Assembly: GCF_002775205.1 (NCBI RefSeq)
Contig: NC_036447.1
Location: 20,814,501 to 20,878,500 of the forward strand
DNA from: Xiphophorus maculatus
Lineage: Eukaryota > Chordata > Actinopteri > Cyprinodontiformes > Poeciliidae
Reading direction: 5' to 3'
DNA length: 64,000 nt
Of this stretch, positions 37,401-49,318 are shown one piece after another. The position numbers and the translations under genes are program-made. Each line of letters opens with the position of its first letter. The first letter of the stretch is position 1. The notes under the pieces are model-generated. The model was not told where the DNA came from, ran no database searches, and saw only the letters and a list, made by a program, of their open reading frames with translations.

Positions 37401-40400
37401 CACAGGGTAAATGTCTCAAGAATGGCATTTCTTGTCATTTTATTGACTATGGCTTACAGATAAAGATCAAAATTACAAGAAATGCATTGAACTTATTCAT
37501 GATATTCTGACGTTTTTTCTTTTTAGATGATCACATCAAAAGAACGCTGAACCTCATCATCAACCAACCTGATGAGCTGATCCTTCCTGAACGCCTCCAG
37601 CGGCTTCGACTTGTAGGTGTCAGCGACGTCAGTGACAGAAACCGTTCCGGCGCCGCCAAAGGGGAGCTTGACCACGAGGCCGACTTGTGGCTGAACACTG
37701 GTCACCATTCCCAATGCAATGCTGCCTTTCTCCAGTTTATGGATCCCTGGGAAAGCAAGAAAACAGGGAGAATGAGAGTCATCGCCACCAAAACATTTCA
37801 ACATCAACTCTACCCTCTCTACCTGAGAGCGACAGCACAAAGCGATGAGGCTGGACGCTCGCTTCCACCACTTTAGCGCGAACCGCCTGGCCCAGCTTGA
37901 ACAGTTTTTCTGGGTGGCTGGCATCCTGGACATGGAAAAACAAATATTTACTCAAGGTCAGATATTTTCTTAAGCAAAAATATACTCTCACAATTTAATT
38001 ACCAAAAAACCCCCCCCAAAAAAACAACAACTTGAGCACAGAATCTGCATCACTCACTTTAGGATCTGTGATCATGGAAAGCAGGTCCACGGTCCCTGTG
38101 ACGCAGGGGTCAGAGGTGACTTCCAAGCACTTCTTGTCTGATTTAAACTGGAAACAGAAACAAAACCACTGAAGGAAGAGCTGGAAGAATGACTGGAAAT
38201 ATTTGGATCTGCTGATATTTACACAGTAAACCCACTAAAACGCTCATGAAAGCTCACCTTTGATACGAAACATGTGATTTCGTCGCCGGGCTTATAGCCG
38301 GCCAGTTTATTTTTTGCTGTAACTGGTTTAAAATCCACACCAGGATCCAGTCGGCTACAAGGAGAAAAACAGAAAGTTACCAGGCTCCAAATGTAAAAGA
38401 TCCATAATCGGGACACGTGATGTGATGACCATGATCCACTTTGGTTACCTGGGTATAAGAGTGAGTTCAGGAATGGTGTACTTGAATTTGGGGTGAGAAA
38501 ACGGAAGAAATCTGAAATCAAGAAAGATTTGTTACAAAGACAGCCTTTTGAAAGCAGAGAAAATTGACTTTTTTCTTTACAGCTGGACGAGCCGACTTAA
38601 AAAATTTTTTTTCTCACTTTCTTATGTTAAAAAGTAGTTCTAAACAAAATATTTTCAAAAAGTGGCCCTTATTTCAATTGTCCCTTCTGTGAGTTGTATG
38701 ACAGAGTTAGGGTATTAGGGCCATGCTGGGAGAAGTTTTGTTTAGTTATGAGAAGTCATAATATTAGCAGAATAAAGACGTAATTTTACCAAAACATCAT
38801 TAAAACTAAACTAAAAATTTAGTTTTAATGAGAAAAAGATTCTACAGCTATCAGGGTCTGATGTGACCGCCTTATTCCGGGTGATTTTCTTTGCCTAATC
38901 ATGTCCAAGTCTTGCTACTGTTAATAATTTGATGTTGATGTTACAAAAGATGAAGTATGTCCTTATCTTTAAAACAGATACTAAAGTCTAACTTCATAAG
39001 AGTCTCAGCATTTCTTATTATAATTTTCTGTTAATTTTGATCAGAAAATCACTTGACAAAATGCATCGTTTCAGTTGTCGACTGTGCGCTCAATGACTTG
39101 GTATTTTTCTGTTTTTATTATTTAAAGGACTTAGAACTTAGCCTTGTTGCTGAAATGTGATATACAAATACAATTTTATTTGATCCATAAAATTACTATT
39201 TTTTTAGATCCATCAGTTGTCAACCAGAATCACCAAAATAAACAAACAAAGCATATAACTCGGTGTTATGAGAGATTCACTTTATGAACTGAAATGCTGA
39301 AAAACAAACTTTTTAATAGTTTTAAAATTTCCTGATAAACACATTTACGTACAACGACACTTAAAGGTTGCGTTAACCTGTGACTGGTGGCTTCTCGTCC
39401 TCCGATGACCCTGGCTTTGATCACCCTGCCCACTCTCACAGTGGACGTGGGGAAGGACCCCAGCTTGACCTCGGCTGGCTCCACCACCTGCGATACGTGG
39501 ACGCTGCCCGTGCTCCCGTCCTCCAGCGCCACCTGAATGTAGGTGGGCTTCACCGACCTCACTTTGCCCTGCAGGACTTCGCCGAAGCGGTGTCCCGAAG
39601 AGTCCGCCTGGTTCTCCGAAGCCGTACGCTGCCGCTTCGGCGCGCTGCCCTTCCGCAACACCAGGGGGAGCCCTTCCAGTTGCTCGCAACTGGGTTCTAC
39701 GACTTCCACCGACAGAGTCATCCCCACCTTGAGTCTCTCTGCCTCGGACAGGGCGACCTCGTTCAGGTGGCTGCAGGTGTGGAGCAGAGTCAGCTGCGCC
39801 GCATCGTTTAGCGAGATGACAGCAAAGTCCTGGTCGACGAACTGCACCACCGCACAGCAGTCTGAGCCTTTATTCAGCTGTAAAAAGGAATGTTAAAAAT
39901 TGCAGTGATAATGTGATGCAACGTGAGAGAAAAGAGGCTTATATAACCTGCTGAAATCAAGAGAGAAAACGTTAGCAACACTTACAGACTTCTTCTTCCC
40001 CAGCAGCTTTGGGAGGACGGAAACATGGACACAGGTGGACAGGATGTCGACATTAAGGATGACCACACTCACTTTCTGCCCAGGGGTCAGGCTAACTCCT
40101 GGAAAAGAGGCAGATACGCTCACTGGTGGGGCTATTGATGCAATCAGAAGATGAGTTTTTAAAAAGTGGCTCTTATTTCAGTTGTCCCTTCAGTGAGTTG
40201 CACGACAGAGTATTAGGTCCAGGCTATGAGAATTTTTGCTTAGTTATGAAAATGTAATCATAATATTAGCAGAATAAAGATATAATTTTACCAGAACATC
40301 TTCAAATTAAGACAAAAACGTTGTTATAAGGAGTAAAGGCTTCTACATTTATCAGGATCTGATGTGACCGCCTTATTCCGTATGGTTTTATCGTTTGTCC

Positions 40401-43400
40401 AATCCTACCCAAGTCCTGCTACTATTAACAAGTTGATACTGTTTATGAACAGTAAAGGTCAGATTGGGTGTTGGTCGTCTCAGATTAGCTGTTAATCTCA
40501 GCCTCTGGCACCAAATAGTCTGAATTTACACTAAATGAAGAAACCAACAGCATGTTTTCTACTGCAGGCCAGACCTTAAATGAATAAAATCTTTCAATAA
40601 AGTCTTACAACAGAAACTCTGAGGTATCCCTTTAAGACCTGATGGTTCTGAACGTACCCGCCACATGGCGTTTACTGGCGATAACGTCAGCACCAGGCAA
40701 GTTGTCAGACTTAAATTTGGCCCCGGCTTGTGTCGCTGAATCCACCATCAGCTTCAGCTTCTGGCCGACGGTCAGAGCAGCCAGCTGCTGCCGCAGTTCT
40801 CCGTCATCTGTAGAGACAGGAATGATGAGAGGGGAAACCGGCAGAGCCAGGTTCTGCCGGGCTGAACAGGAACTGAGAGTATCCGAAGCCATCAGCACAC
40901 CTCTGACAGTCAGCATTTCCTTCACAGTTCGTCTCTCCTGTATGCCGTTCAGGAGTGCGGCCCGGGCGTCCCCGGCAGGCGTTATGACCTCAGAGATCTT
41001 CAGCGTGACCAGGAATCGCCGCTTTTCCTCATCCACATTGGTCACCTTGGCGATGACCGTCTGGCCCAGCTTGAAGGCGGTCGTCGTGTCGCTGATGAAC
41101 TTATCCGACATGGCCTGTTGTAGTAAAACAAAAACGCTCAATGTTGAAAACAGCGACATTGCTGCGTCAGGAAAAGACTGATTCCCAGCTCTTCAACTCA
41201 CAGATTTGGGTGCAAGACCAACGAGACCGTAGGGGAACTCCACAAAGACGCCATAGGACATGATGTTCCTGATGCAGCCAACCAGCTGCATCCCCACGGT
41301 AATCTCAGAGAAATCTTTGGCCACCGCTCCTTCCTCCAGTGACGATCTCACCCTTGGTTTCTTGGTGAGCGTCTTTAAAAGAGAAGCAGCTAAGGCGAAA
41401 ATAAACCGTTTCACACCACAGAACGTCAGCTTCGGTCTAAACGGCTCAGGGGAAAGGATACGAGGTTCTGCTTGTTCTTGTTAAAGCAAATGAGGTTTGA
41501 AATGGTGTCTCCTTCCTGCAGAACCTCCCACAGTAACGGACAGTTGGACATGTGATCGGAGAGATGCACTGTGGGTAAGAAGGCGCGGCCCTCGTCTGGG
41601 AGGATGACGACCTCCAGACTGTTGATGGATTTCTTCACCACCCTTGCTTCCACCCTCTACAAGGCAAATAAAATGTAGCTGGGAAACGAGGAAAGTTTGA
41701 TGGATGCCAAAAACAACACCACCACCACCAAGAGCTCTGTTTTACCTTTCCAACCTCGCAGTCAATCGGAGGCTCGGTAGATTCCTCCGTCTCTCCCTCT
41801 GCCGCCGCCTTAAATGACAGCAGCAGCTTCTCCTTCTCTGGGTCACATTGAAGAACTTTGGCCTTCAGCACCTGGAAGGTAAAGATGGAAAACAACCACG
41901 TACACTCAGATGAAGGAATGGAGTTTCAAAATTATTCAAAATGTCCAAATCCCCAATTCTTTGTGTCAATAGGCATCTTCTGAGCAGATGTCACCTGTGA
42001 GGTACCCCAACGTTCCATCCTGGGACCCCTCCTATTAAATATCTACATGCTCCAGCTAGCTCAGGTTAATACAAGTAATGAGATTAACTACCATAGCTAC
42101 TCAGATGACACCCAACTCTACATTACAACTCCAAATCCATCCAAGCACTGAACAGATACTCAGAATGAATGAATGCGTGGATGGAACCCTGATCAATATA
42201 TTTTATATTTGCTTGATGATGGCATTTGAAAAAATTTTATGTTTATTGCTTGTTTCATAATAGTTGGCTATGATGTTTTTGTGGTGTAAAGCACTTTGAA
42301 CCGCCTTGTTGCTGAAATGTGCTAAATAGATAAACTTGACTTGTCTTCCTTTTTTGTACATTGTTAAAATATAACAAAAAAAATAAAAGATAACCAAGAA
42401 TCTTCAGCAGATACTGGTCAGCAGTCAGGCTTCAAATGTGAAGTCAAGGAAAAACGCAGTCTTTATTTTCCCAAACACCTCAGCTCCTCCGGTCTGAATC
42501 CTGTAAGGAATCCTGATGAACCGATGCAACTCGCTTTTGTCTCACCTGTCCAATATAGAAGACATCCTCCGGACAGACAATGGGCTCAGAGCTGAGCTCC
42601 TCCAGTGGGACCAGACCTTTGACGTTGCCATAGAAACGGACGATGCAGCCGAAGTTTTTGATAGACACGATGAAGCCGTGGGACACCCGGCCGGGACGGG
42701 CGTCGTTGTAGCTGAGGAACAGCGGCAGGGTGCTCTCAACCAGCGCCTTCTTCCGGGTCAGACACAACTTCCTGTTGTCCACGTCTACTGACAGCACCTG
42801 AAGTTCACACACAACCAGACATGCTAGTCTGACTGAAAACCCTTGTAGAGGCTTCATTCCTGCATCTTTTTCAGGAGAGAACTGTACTGACCCGACACTT
42901 GACCTTCATCCCCTCGACGTACTTCTTCTCCGGGTTTTTCAGGAGGATGTCGGAGAGGTGCGTCCGAGGCACCAGACCTTTGACGTGCTCCGACAGATGC
43001 ACCACCATCCCGTGGCTCAGCAGGACAGACACCGTCCCCTTGGAGGACAACAGAGGATTAAAACAGTCCAAATCCTCACGAAGCGGGTTAAATTTGCAAC
43101 TTTAACCCCAACAACATAATTTCTCTATTTCACCTCTACAACTTGGCCGGCGTGAATATCCTGATATCTATAAAATCGCTGCTCAATCACGCTCCTGCAA
43201 TCACGACACAGTGTAAGGTGGTCAGTGCAAGACAGCAAAGTCACGTTCTCTGACGTAAAACAAATAATAAAAATCGGCCGCTGCGTACTTTCGTAAACTA
43301 ACAAAATAAATTTGCTCCATGGGGCTGAAGTCCAGGATCCTGCAGGTGTGCTCAAGCATTGCAGAGACCTTGTTTTCATTGGGCGGGTCGCTTGGCTCCT

Positions 43401-46067
43401 TCAGATGGTTCCTCTGTCAAGACACATGATAAGATATTACGTCAGGGTCTTTAAAGCAAGTTCATCAAATTACCAGCTTCACTTACATGCGCAAAGGCCG
43501 GGGTTTTGTCCGGCAGCTCCAACATGGCCCCCGACATGTGGTGTATCGTGGTCATCTTGCACTCCTTCACCACCTCTCCGGTCCGGTCCCCGCCGGGAGG
43601 AGCGTAGTCGACGTTAGACACGGGCTGCAGGAGGTGGCTGCTCAGGCTCAGCCCGACGAGGCGGGTGGTCGGCTCGATGTACAGAACGCACGCTCGCACC
43701 TGGTTGGTTACGAAGCGCCGCAGGTCAACACGCAAATAACACACTGAATTATGAATGTGTCATAAATTAATTCAACTCTGCACTCTACACTTCCTGAATT
43801 CAACTCATCTGTCAAACTTGACTCTTAAAATCTGTGGGCGGGGCCAACAGTGTTTGCACCAAGATGACTGGCAGGAACTGAGCCAATCATGTGTCTGCAG
43901 AGACCGTTTATACTATTCCCCTGTGTTATGCAGCAACCAGTACTAAAACAGCTTTTTTTGTTAAATTCTTAAAATACATATCAAAGAAATCAGTCCATTA
44001 TGGACATATTCATTTGAAGTTATATTCATCCGTTTACCTGGAAGAATACTGGACCCCCATGCTTGCATGAGTTTATTTTTTAAACTTCTATTAGGATTAA
44101 ATGTGTCAGGTAAGAGGTTTAAATCTGTGTAGTTTAAAATGACCCACTGTCCGGTTGAGGCAGCAGGACAGGCGGGGGGAGTTTTACCTGAAGCCCCTCT
44201 CTGTAGCTGGACTCCTGCTCCATGTGCAGAAAATCCACCTGGCCGCTGAAGGAGGACAGGAAGTCCAGGTGCAGGCCATGTTTGGTCACCTGCAACCCCG
44301 ATATGCAGAGGTCATTTAAAGATGCAACTCTTTCAGCTCAAATCGCATCCACAGTAAAGTGAAAGGAAGCCTTCATCACCTTTTTAACGGTAGCTTTGAC
44401 CGTGAGGCCCGGCAGGAGGTTGGTGAGAGTCCAGCCCTGTTTGGCGTCAGCGGAGGCCCGAGCCGCGGCGGCGAGCCAGACGACGCGGCCGTCGTTCTTT
44501 ACTTCCTCTACCCGAGAAGTCACATACTGACCCACTTTAAGCTCTGCACGCATGGAGAACACACCAATATTTAAGAAACATTTCCTAACTGAGGACGTTT
44601 TGAAGCTGCAAAGCAAAGTTCAAGTCATTTTGGGGGTATTTTTTACCTTCACTTTTATGCTGTTTGTTCTTTGTAGCATCCTCGGGCAGGAAGGCTTTTG
44701 TTCCACTCACACCAATGTCAATTATAGTGCCATGATCTTCAACACTCTCCACGCACCCACTCAGGACCTGATTCATCGAGATCAACGTTAAAAAACAGAC
44801 AAAGATCTTATTGTATTGTTAAAACTGCTGGCATTCACTCCAGCTCACCATTCCAGCCATCAGAGAGCTCGAGGTGAGGCTCTTGTTGACCAGCTTCGGA
44901 TTGACCGACAGCTGAATGCTGAGCGAGCCTCCTTTAGTGATGTCCAATTTATAAACCACGCATCGGAGCAGCATTCCCGGCCAGAAGATTTGGGACAAAG
45001 AGCAGAACTCCTGCGAAGTCAGAGAGCAAACGTACAGAGTGCTTAGACACTTTGAATTTTTCGATCACACGACATCCATAATCTAATGAATTTTACAGGA
45101 ATTTCATGCGACACACCAACACAAAGTACAGGAAAGATTATATCTGGACTTCCATTAAAAAGTGTTGAAAGTTGACAAAAAACTTGAAAATATCACTTGA
45201 TAATTATGTGTTATTGGAAGAATAACATCTGAAGACCAACTATAAGGTCCTAAAAAATGCAAACATTAAAAAAAAAAACTTAAATAAGCAATGCTAAGCC
45301 TGGTGGGGGTACAAGAAAAGACTGGTGGCTTATAAGCCCGCCAGGCTTATAATACACTGAGGGAAACCCTGACTTTACATCGCTGTAAGCCGCTGAATGT
45401 GTCAGACGAACATCGAACAGTTCAGATTGAATTAGTCACCTCGTTTTCAACGTCTGAGTCCAGCTGCTTGCTCAGCAGCTTGGTGTACGCATCACAGATG
45501 TTCCTGATGCTGAGGAAGCCTTGCAGGCCACACGGGAGGCTGACGGTCACCTCAAAGTCAGCCACCTCCTTCACACAGCCCAGTAACAGCATCCCTTCTC
45601 TCACATTCTGGGTAAAAACATGTTGCACAACTTAGCTTGATTGACAAAACAGTCAGAAGTAGAAATCTAACCAAGGGTTAAACATTTACAGGAGATGGGT
45701 ATGTCTCTCACCTTGATGTGCAGAATCTCCACGCTTTTAGCAGCAGCGTTAAGCGTCAGGCCACCTTCTTGCTCTTCTGTCTTTTGCTTTTTGACTTTCT
45801 TGGCACCTCCTTTTTTTTTCTTTGTTGTCGTTTGTTCATCTGACTGCTAAAGGGAGAAAAAAAACGTCCAACAAAGGTTAACTTTTCTGGTCGGAGATGG
45901 GATTGTAGAGGAGCTTATTTGAACAACATGTGTTGATAACAAAGTTTGTTTGGTTTTTTTTTTACCTGAAACAGGTTCTCTACTTTACTCCGCTCCGCTG
46001 TGACTTTACTGTCGGTGGGCTTCTTTGTTTTGCCTCCACGAGGAAAATCCTCCTCTACCAACGCCAT
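32536..46067 (-). CDS. pdcd11: PDCD11 / RRP5 homologue, ribosome biogenesis factor
   Basis: Thirty-five exons give 5418 coding bases, 1805 aa (human 1871; the total divides by three). RRP5 is a nucleolar RNA-binding protein needed for early pre-rRNA cleavages and assembly of both subunits. The start [16 protein letters not shown] matches human MANLEESFPRGG. A Lys-rich segment (about 40-65) precedes a long array of S1 RNA-binding repeats (about residues 80-1350), with typical S1 phrases such as [35 protein letters not shown] and [14 protein letters not shown] low-complexity acidic/basic linker (about 1355-1500, KPDVLPESL then KKKKKKSSK-like) leads to HAT/TPR-like repeats (about 1520-1795) with [23 protein letters not shown] and [15 protein letters not shown], the U3 snoRNP-facing half. 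The stop is followed by a poly(A) signal at 32350-32355. Start chosen by homology; ATG is at 46067. Confidence 0.97.
33570..34132. mobile_element. MITE-like element in pdcd11 intron 32
   Basis: The left end 'tttacacttgatggtccg' and right end 'ggtgtgaatgcaccc' resemble the 'ttcacacc...ggtgtgaa' end pattern of a large fish MITE family. It fills almost the whole intron. Ends are approximate. Confidence 0.45.
34378..34407. repeat. 30-base poly(G) run in pdcd11 intron 31
   Basis: Uninterrupted G on plus (C in the pdcd11 transcript), starting 11 bases after the exon 31 donor. Confidence 0.9.
34805..34885. mobile_element. Tc1-like fragment in pdcd11 intron 30
   Basis: 'aaaatctgaaaagtgtgac' followed by 'tgtattcagaccctctgaat' and 'caatgctttgttgaacc' matches the inner repeat zone of the same Tc1 family as 8030-9182. 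Confidence 0.65.
34930..35350. mobile_element. hAT-like nonautonomous repeat, pdcd11 intron 30
   Basis: Shares 'tttattaggtgtat', 'tctggtt' and 'ttaatcaa...gtagact' blocks in order with 51628-52420. It ends gcaccggtgcgaaccctg, whose complement CAGGGTTCGCACC matches the start of the other copies. Confidence 0.55.
38650..38945. repeat. direct repeat, copy 1 (pdcd11 intron 19)
   Basis: Blocks 'aaaaagtggcccttatttca', 'cataatattagcagaataaa' and 'ctgatgtgaccgccttattc' recur in the same order at 40148-40440. Confidence 0.85.
39118..39182. mobile_element. LINE 3' tail fragment
   Basis: 'gccttgttgctgaaatgtga' followed by 'tatacaaat' is the tail typical of fish L2-like LINEs; the same phrase occurs at 42304-42325. 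Confidence 0.5.
40148..40440. repeat. direct repeat, copy 2 (pdcd11 intron 17)
   Basis: See copy 1 at 38650-38945. Identity looks close to 80% by eye over most of its length. Confidence 0.85.
41985..42345 (+). mobile_element. truncated L2-like LINE in pdcd11 intron 12
   Basis: The plus-strand frame reads [20 protein letters not shown] and then YSDDTQLY, the reverse-transcriptase core (usually VPQGS and YADDTQLY); it soon meets stops. A deletion joins it to the 3' tail with 'gtaaagcactttgaaccgcc'. Antisense to pdcd11 and not functional. Confidence 0.75.
45085..45210. mobile_element. possible Tc1-like fragment, pdcd11 intron 3
   Basis: 'tttcatgcgacacaccaaca' plus 'caaagta' resembles the inner end of Tc1 elements. 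Weak. Confidence 0.4.
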
Positions 46068-47008
46068 GTTGGATGAAGCTGGGGATGCCTATGATTTGAA
46101 GAAGTTCCAGTCGACACACGGAGTATATCCAAATCTCCAAAACGCTGCAGACACACACACAAAACAAGAGTTTGGATGACGCTATACAGAGAGTATTTGC
46201 TTGTCTATTTTGAAGACAATAGCTAATAAAAACCCCAAATTCTGAACAGGACTCAAGTTAATTGAGGTCATGTGTGGAACTTCCACAGTCAGTAATGATT
46301 TCATCTGTTGCTCTGTTGTGTTTTATTGGGTCAGAGCAGACATCTTGCATTTTAGAGCACTTTATGCCATAGTATATACATTTTCTGGATAATTTATTTG
46401 CCAGCAGCACACTGACAACACATTAGTAATTTATGCAAAAGGAGCCCCTATCAAGAGCTGAATGCATTAACTTTACAATATCACAGCACTAAAAGTAACT
46501 TTTTTCTACTGGTTTTGTATAATAATGTAATTTTCTAATAAAATGCATTTTGGATTTTCATTAGTTGTAAGTCAAAATCGTTGATTGAAATAAACATAAC
46601 TTCAATTATAATAAATACATGCATTGTAATAATGTGAGCTCTATTGTATGGAATTGAACTGATTAAACAAAATTACTTAATTGTATTGGTTGCTATTTTC
46701 TCCGTGGTCCTTTATAATATTAATACGTAAAACATAAAAGAATGTGGCTCACTAAAAATCAATTGAAAGACAGTAAATAGTTTAATCTTAATCGAAATGG
46801 AGCGGTCTAACAAGCACTTTGGAAAAAACTAATCTTCCACGGACTCTGACTAAAGTCTAACTAGATGAACGTCAACAAGCTCCGCAGTAGACAGTAATCC
46901 TCTCCTGAAACATTATATCTTCCTTTAAAGATAAATATATAAATACAATACCTGACTTCGAGACATTTATGTATAAATAGACTCAGATTTGCCCATGCAG
47001 TAACTCAC

Positions 47009-47286
47009 ATGTTTTTCAGCAACACGCCATCATCCCAACCCGGAAGAAAAACTCGTCAGGGCGGTCTTTCTGTTTTCCAATCACGGTGGAGAATTGATGA
47101 CGGACAGTAATCTAAGCCAATCAAAGATCGGTTCTGGTCCTAGAAATGAATGACGTTGTTTTCAACCAATAGCCAATCGCATCTGGACTGCTAATAGTGG
47201 GCGGGACTTCCTGGAAACGTTAGCATTGCGGCCTCTGTTGAAGGGCACTTGTCTCATTCAGCTAGCTCAGGGGTCGTGTGTTAAAG
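47009..47286. promoter_or_regulatory. bidirectional promoter of pdcd11 and atp5mk
   Basis: On minus, a noncoding pdcd11 first exon seems to end at 47009 (AACAT|GTGAGTTA), spliced to an acceptor at 46089-46090. On plus, a noncoding atp5mk exon ends at 47286 (TTAAAG|GTAAGC). Between them are four CCAAT boxes on the plus strand (47077-47081, 47117-47121, 47166-47170, 47173-47177) and no TATA box. CCAAT arrays (NF-Y) are typical of bidirectional housekeeping promoters. Human PDCD11 and ATP5MK are also head-to-head. Confidence 0.7.
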
Positions 47287-47642
47287 GTAAGCTACGACAC
47301 GTTTATGCTTTAGTTAGTTGATCCTTTTGGTCTCACAACACGTGAAAAGAACAAACATGTCTTTGTAACTCTTCTGTTTTCACGGAGTGGTCTGGCAACG
47401 TTAATGAATATCTACTTAGCTTGGTAGCTAACTCTGAAAGCTAACAGTGACTTCACAGTGTGCTCACTTGTTTTTCTGCTTAGTTACACTAATTCTTAGT
47501 TAATAAGTATAAGGTTACTCTGACAAATACCTTACAATGGCAAGTACTAGATTAGAATTCGGCTTAATTGATATTGCAGTATTTTTGCATTTCAATGAAG
47601 ATGTCAAACCACCTATTTAGTTAAATCTGCTTTAATTTTCAA

Positions 47643-47664
47643 ATATATATATATATATATATAT
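47643..47664. repeat. (AT)n microsatellite
   Basis: About 11 units, in atp5mk intron 1. Confidence 0.9.
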
Positions 47665-47919
47665 TTTATTTTTTTACTAAAACACCAAGCTTTTTAGATT
47701 TTTCCACGTCTTTCCGTTAGCTTGACATTGGATGATTTAAAGAAAACAAAATTGCTTGAAATATTAGCAACAACGACTTTCCTCCCATGAAACCTGCTGT
47801 AATCAGTTACAGTATACATAAATTGGATTCTCTTTCACAAATCTGAATTTATTTTTAAGAAAGATTAATAGCACCGATTAAAACTATAGAAACTTGCCAG
47901 CGTTTAAGGATTGGCAAGT

Positions 47920-48170
47920 AGGGGTGGGCGATGTGGAGTTAAAATTTTATCATGATAGTTTTTTTTGGTATTATTGTGATCACAATAAGTGATTTATGTT
48001 TTTTTAAAACTATTTTTTACTTCTTTGCAGTATTTTTGTGTAACTGTATGGCTGTGACTGCACTGCACAGGAATCAAAATCAGAAATAACTATTTGAAAT
48101 AGGCTTCATCAGGACACCTTCTTTACATAAAGAAATATGACTTTTATGATTAAAATGCAAAATGTAACTG
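47920..48170. repeat. possible MITE in atp5mk intron 1
   Basis: Starts aggggtgggcgatgtgg followed by AT-rich 'tcatgatagttttttttggt', a pattern common in fish nonautonomous DNA elements. Right end unclear. Confidence 0.35.
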
Positions 48171-48376
48171 TTTATGTTTAAACATTTATTGAAGCACTCG
48201 TAGAGGACATGGAACAGTGGAGAAATTTGTTGAAAAATAACAATTCCTAAAATGCAGTTTATTTATTTATTTTTTTTAAATATCATTCATCATAAATTAG
48301 AGTCAGTAATTGATTTTTGCTGATTTGCTGTAATATTGGCTCTTATGTTTGTGGAAGGACCATACGTTTAGCCAGA

Positions 48377-48777
48377 ATGGCAGGACACGACGCGGGGAGT
48401 CAGCACCAGTTCACTGGAATTGCCAAACACTTCAATTCATACACAATCATCGGAAGGAGGAACGTAAGTTCTGTTGATAAACTATTTAACCCTAAAGTTT
48501 GAATTGAAGCTTCAAGGTTTTACATTTGCTCTTTGTGCAAACTATCATAGCGGAACCAAAAGTGATTTGAACACAAGTAGTTCTTTGAACATGATGAGTC
48601 ACAAAGCTAGAATCAAACCTGTACGATGCATGTTTTATGGTAAAGTTAAAATTAGTGCTTGTTTTAATACTTCTGCTTTTGTTTTAGTGTGTTTTGGCCA
48701 CTTATGCCAGCCTTGCAGCCATCTTCCTTTTCTTCAAATTGAAGCCTAAGAAAAAACCTGCTGTCACAGAGAAGTAG
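48377..48777 (+). CDS. atp5mk: ATP synthase membrane subunit k (DAPIT/USMG5)
   Basis: Two coding exons, 48377-48463 and 48688-48777, encode 58 aa, the same length as the human protein. The sequence MAGHDAGSQHQFTGIAKHFN, then NSYTIIGRRNCVLATYASLA and FKLKPKKKPAVTEK lines up end to end with human DAPIT. It is a single-pass inner mitochondrial membrane protein (helix about residues 30-45) of the ATP synthase Fo part, needed for dimer stability. It is too short to stand out as an ORF because the intron (48464-48687) splits it. A 5' UTR exon ends at 47286 and the coding exon acceptor is TTTAG at 48371. An AATAAA follows at 48971-48976. Confidence 0.95.
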
Positions 48778-48895
48778 TTATGTAAGCATATTCAGCACTT
48801 TCTTTGCTACAAGCTATTTTCAGTTCCGAAGACTTATAGCTGATTGTTTTCTCGACAGGTTTTCGTTTGATCTTCATTTCTAACTGCTTGGAGTG

Positions 48896-48914
48896 GAGAG
48901 AGAGAGAGAGAGAG
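48896..48914. repeat. (AG)n run in the atp5mk 3' UTR
   Basis: About nine AG units between the stop and the poly(A) signal. Confidence 0.85.
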
Positions 48915-48970
48915 CGAGCAGCTGGACATGCTTGTAATAACATATGTCTGTTTGGTTTCCTTGTGTAAAC

Positions 48971-48976
48971 AATAAA
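48971..48976 (+). terminator. poly(A) signal of atp5mk
   Basis: AATAAA 194 bases after the stop codon. Confidence 0.75.
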
Positions 48977-49011
48977 GAAAATGTACGCTCTGGATATAGA
49001 AAACACTTTGT

Positions 49012-49017
49012 TTTATT
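49012..49017 (-). terminator. candidate distal poly(A) signal of taf5
   Basis: tttatt on plus is AATAAA on minus. A second candidate is at 49101-49106. Use of the distal one would make the taf5 and atp5mk mRNAs meet or overlap at their 3' ends. Confidence 0.5.
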
Positions 49018-49318
49018 TACAATGTGGATCAGTATAAAAGAGAATATGTTACAAAGATGAAAGCCATGTTTTGAGGTAAACTGTGAAGTCATGGCAGTGA
49101 TTTATTAAAAGAAAAAAAAAAAAAGGGGTCAATGAGGCAGTTTACAACTGCAACAGTTAGCTTTGTTCTGGGAACCTGATTGGTCAACCGGTTACTACTT
49201 CAGTCTGTTAGCCAGAAAACGAACTGATGATGTTTATTTGTACAGCTCAAGAGGTTAATGATGTGCATCATGTCAAGCTTTAAATGATTTCTCCTCACTC
49301 CCCAATGGTCCAATGCTG

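Larger units (their letters stand above)
32536..46067 (-). other. exon map of pdcd11
   Basis: Coding exons, high to low coordinate: 46067-45966; 45846-45712; 45607-45440; 45010-44849; 44767-44647; 44543-44380; 44289-44188; 43699-43487; 43413-43289; 43194-43134; 43038-42892; 42797-42546; 41871-41746; 41656-41462; 41372-41202; 41114-40901; 40807-40658; 40098-39986; 39877-39378; 38511-38449; 38354-38258; 38147-38058; 37925-37823; 37746-37569; 36893-36837; 36766-36644; 36447-36325; 36223-36058; 35919-35779; 35686-35543; 34668-34418; 34316-34148; 33504-33351; 33247-33082; 32707-32536. Phases agree at every junction. Less certain points: exon 2 start (45846 or 45843), exon 14 donor (weak GTATCC), exon 15 acceptor (chosen to match LTLTKKP to human LLCRKP), exon 31 start (34668 or 34662). 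Confidence 0.88.

Noticed and set aside
39345-39896. Plus- and minus-strand alternative ORFs over pdcd11 exon 19
   Set aside because: Shadows of the real 500-bp coding exon.
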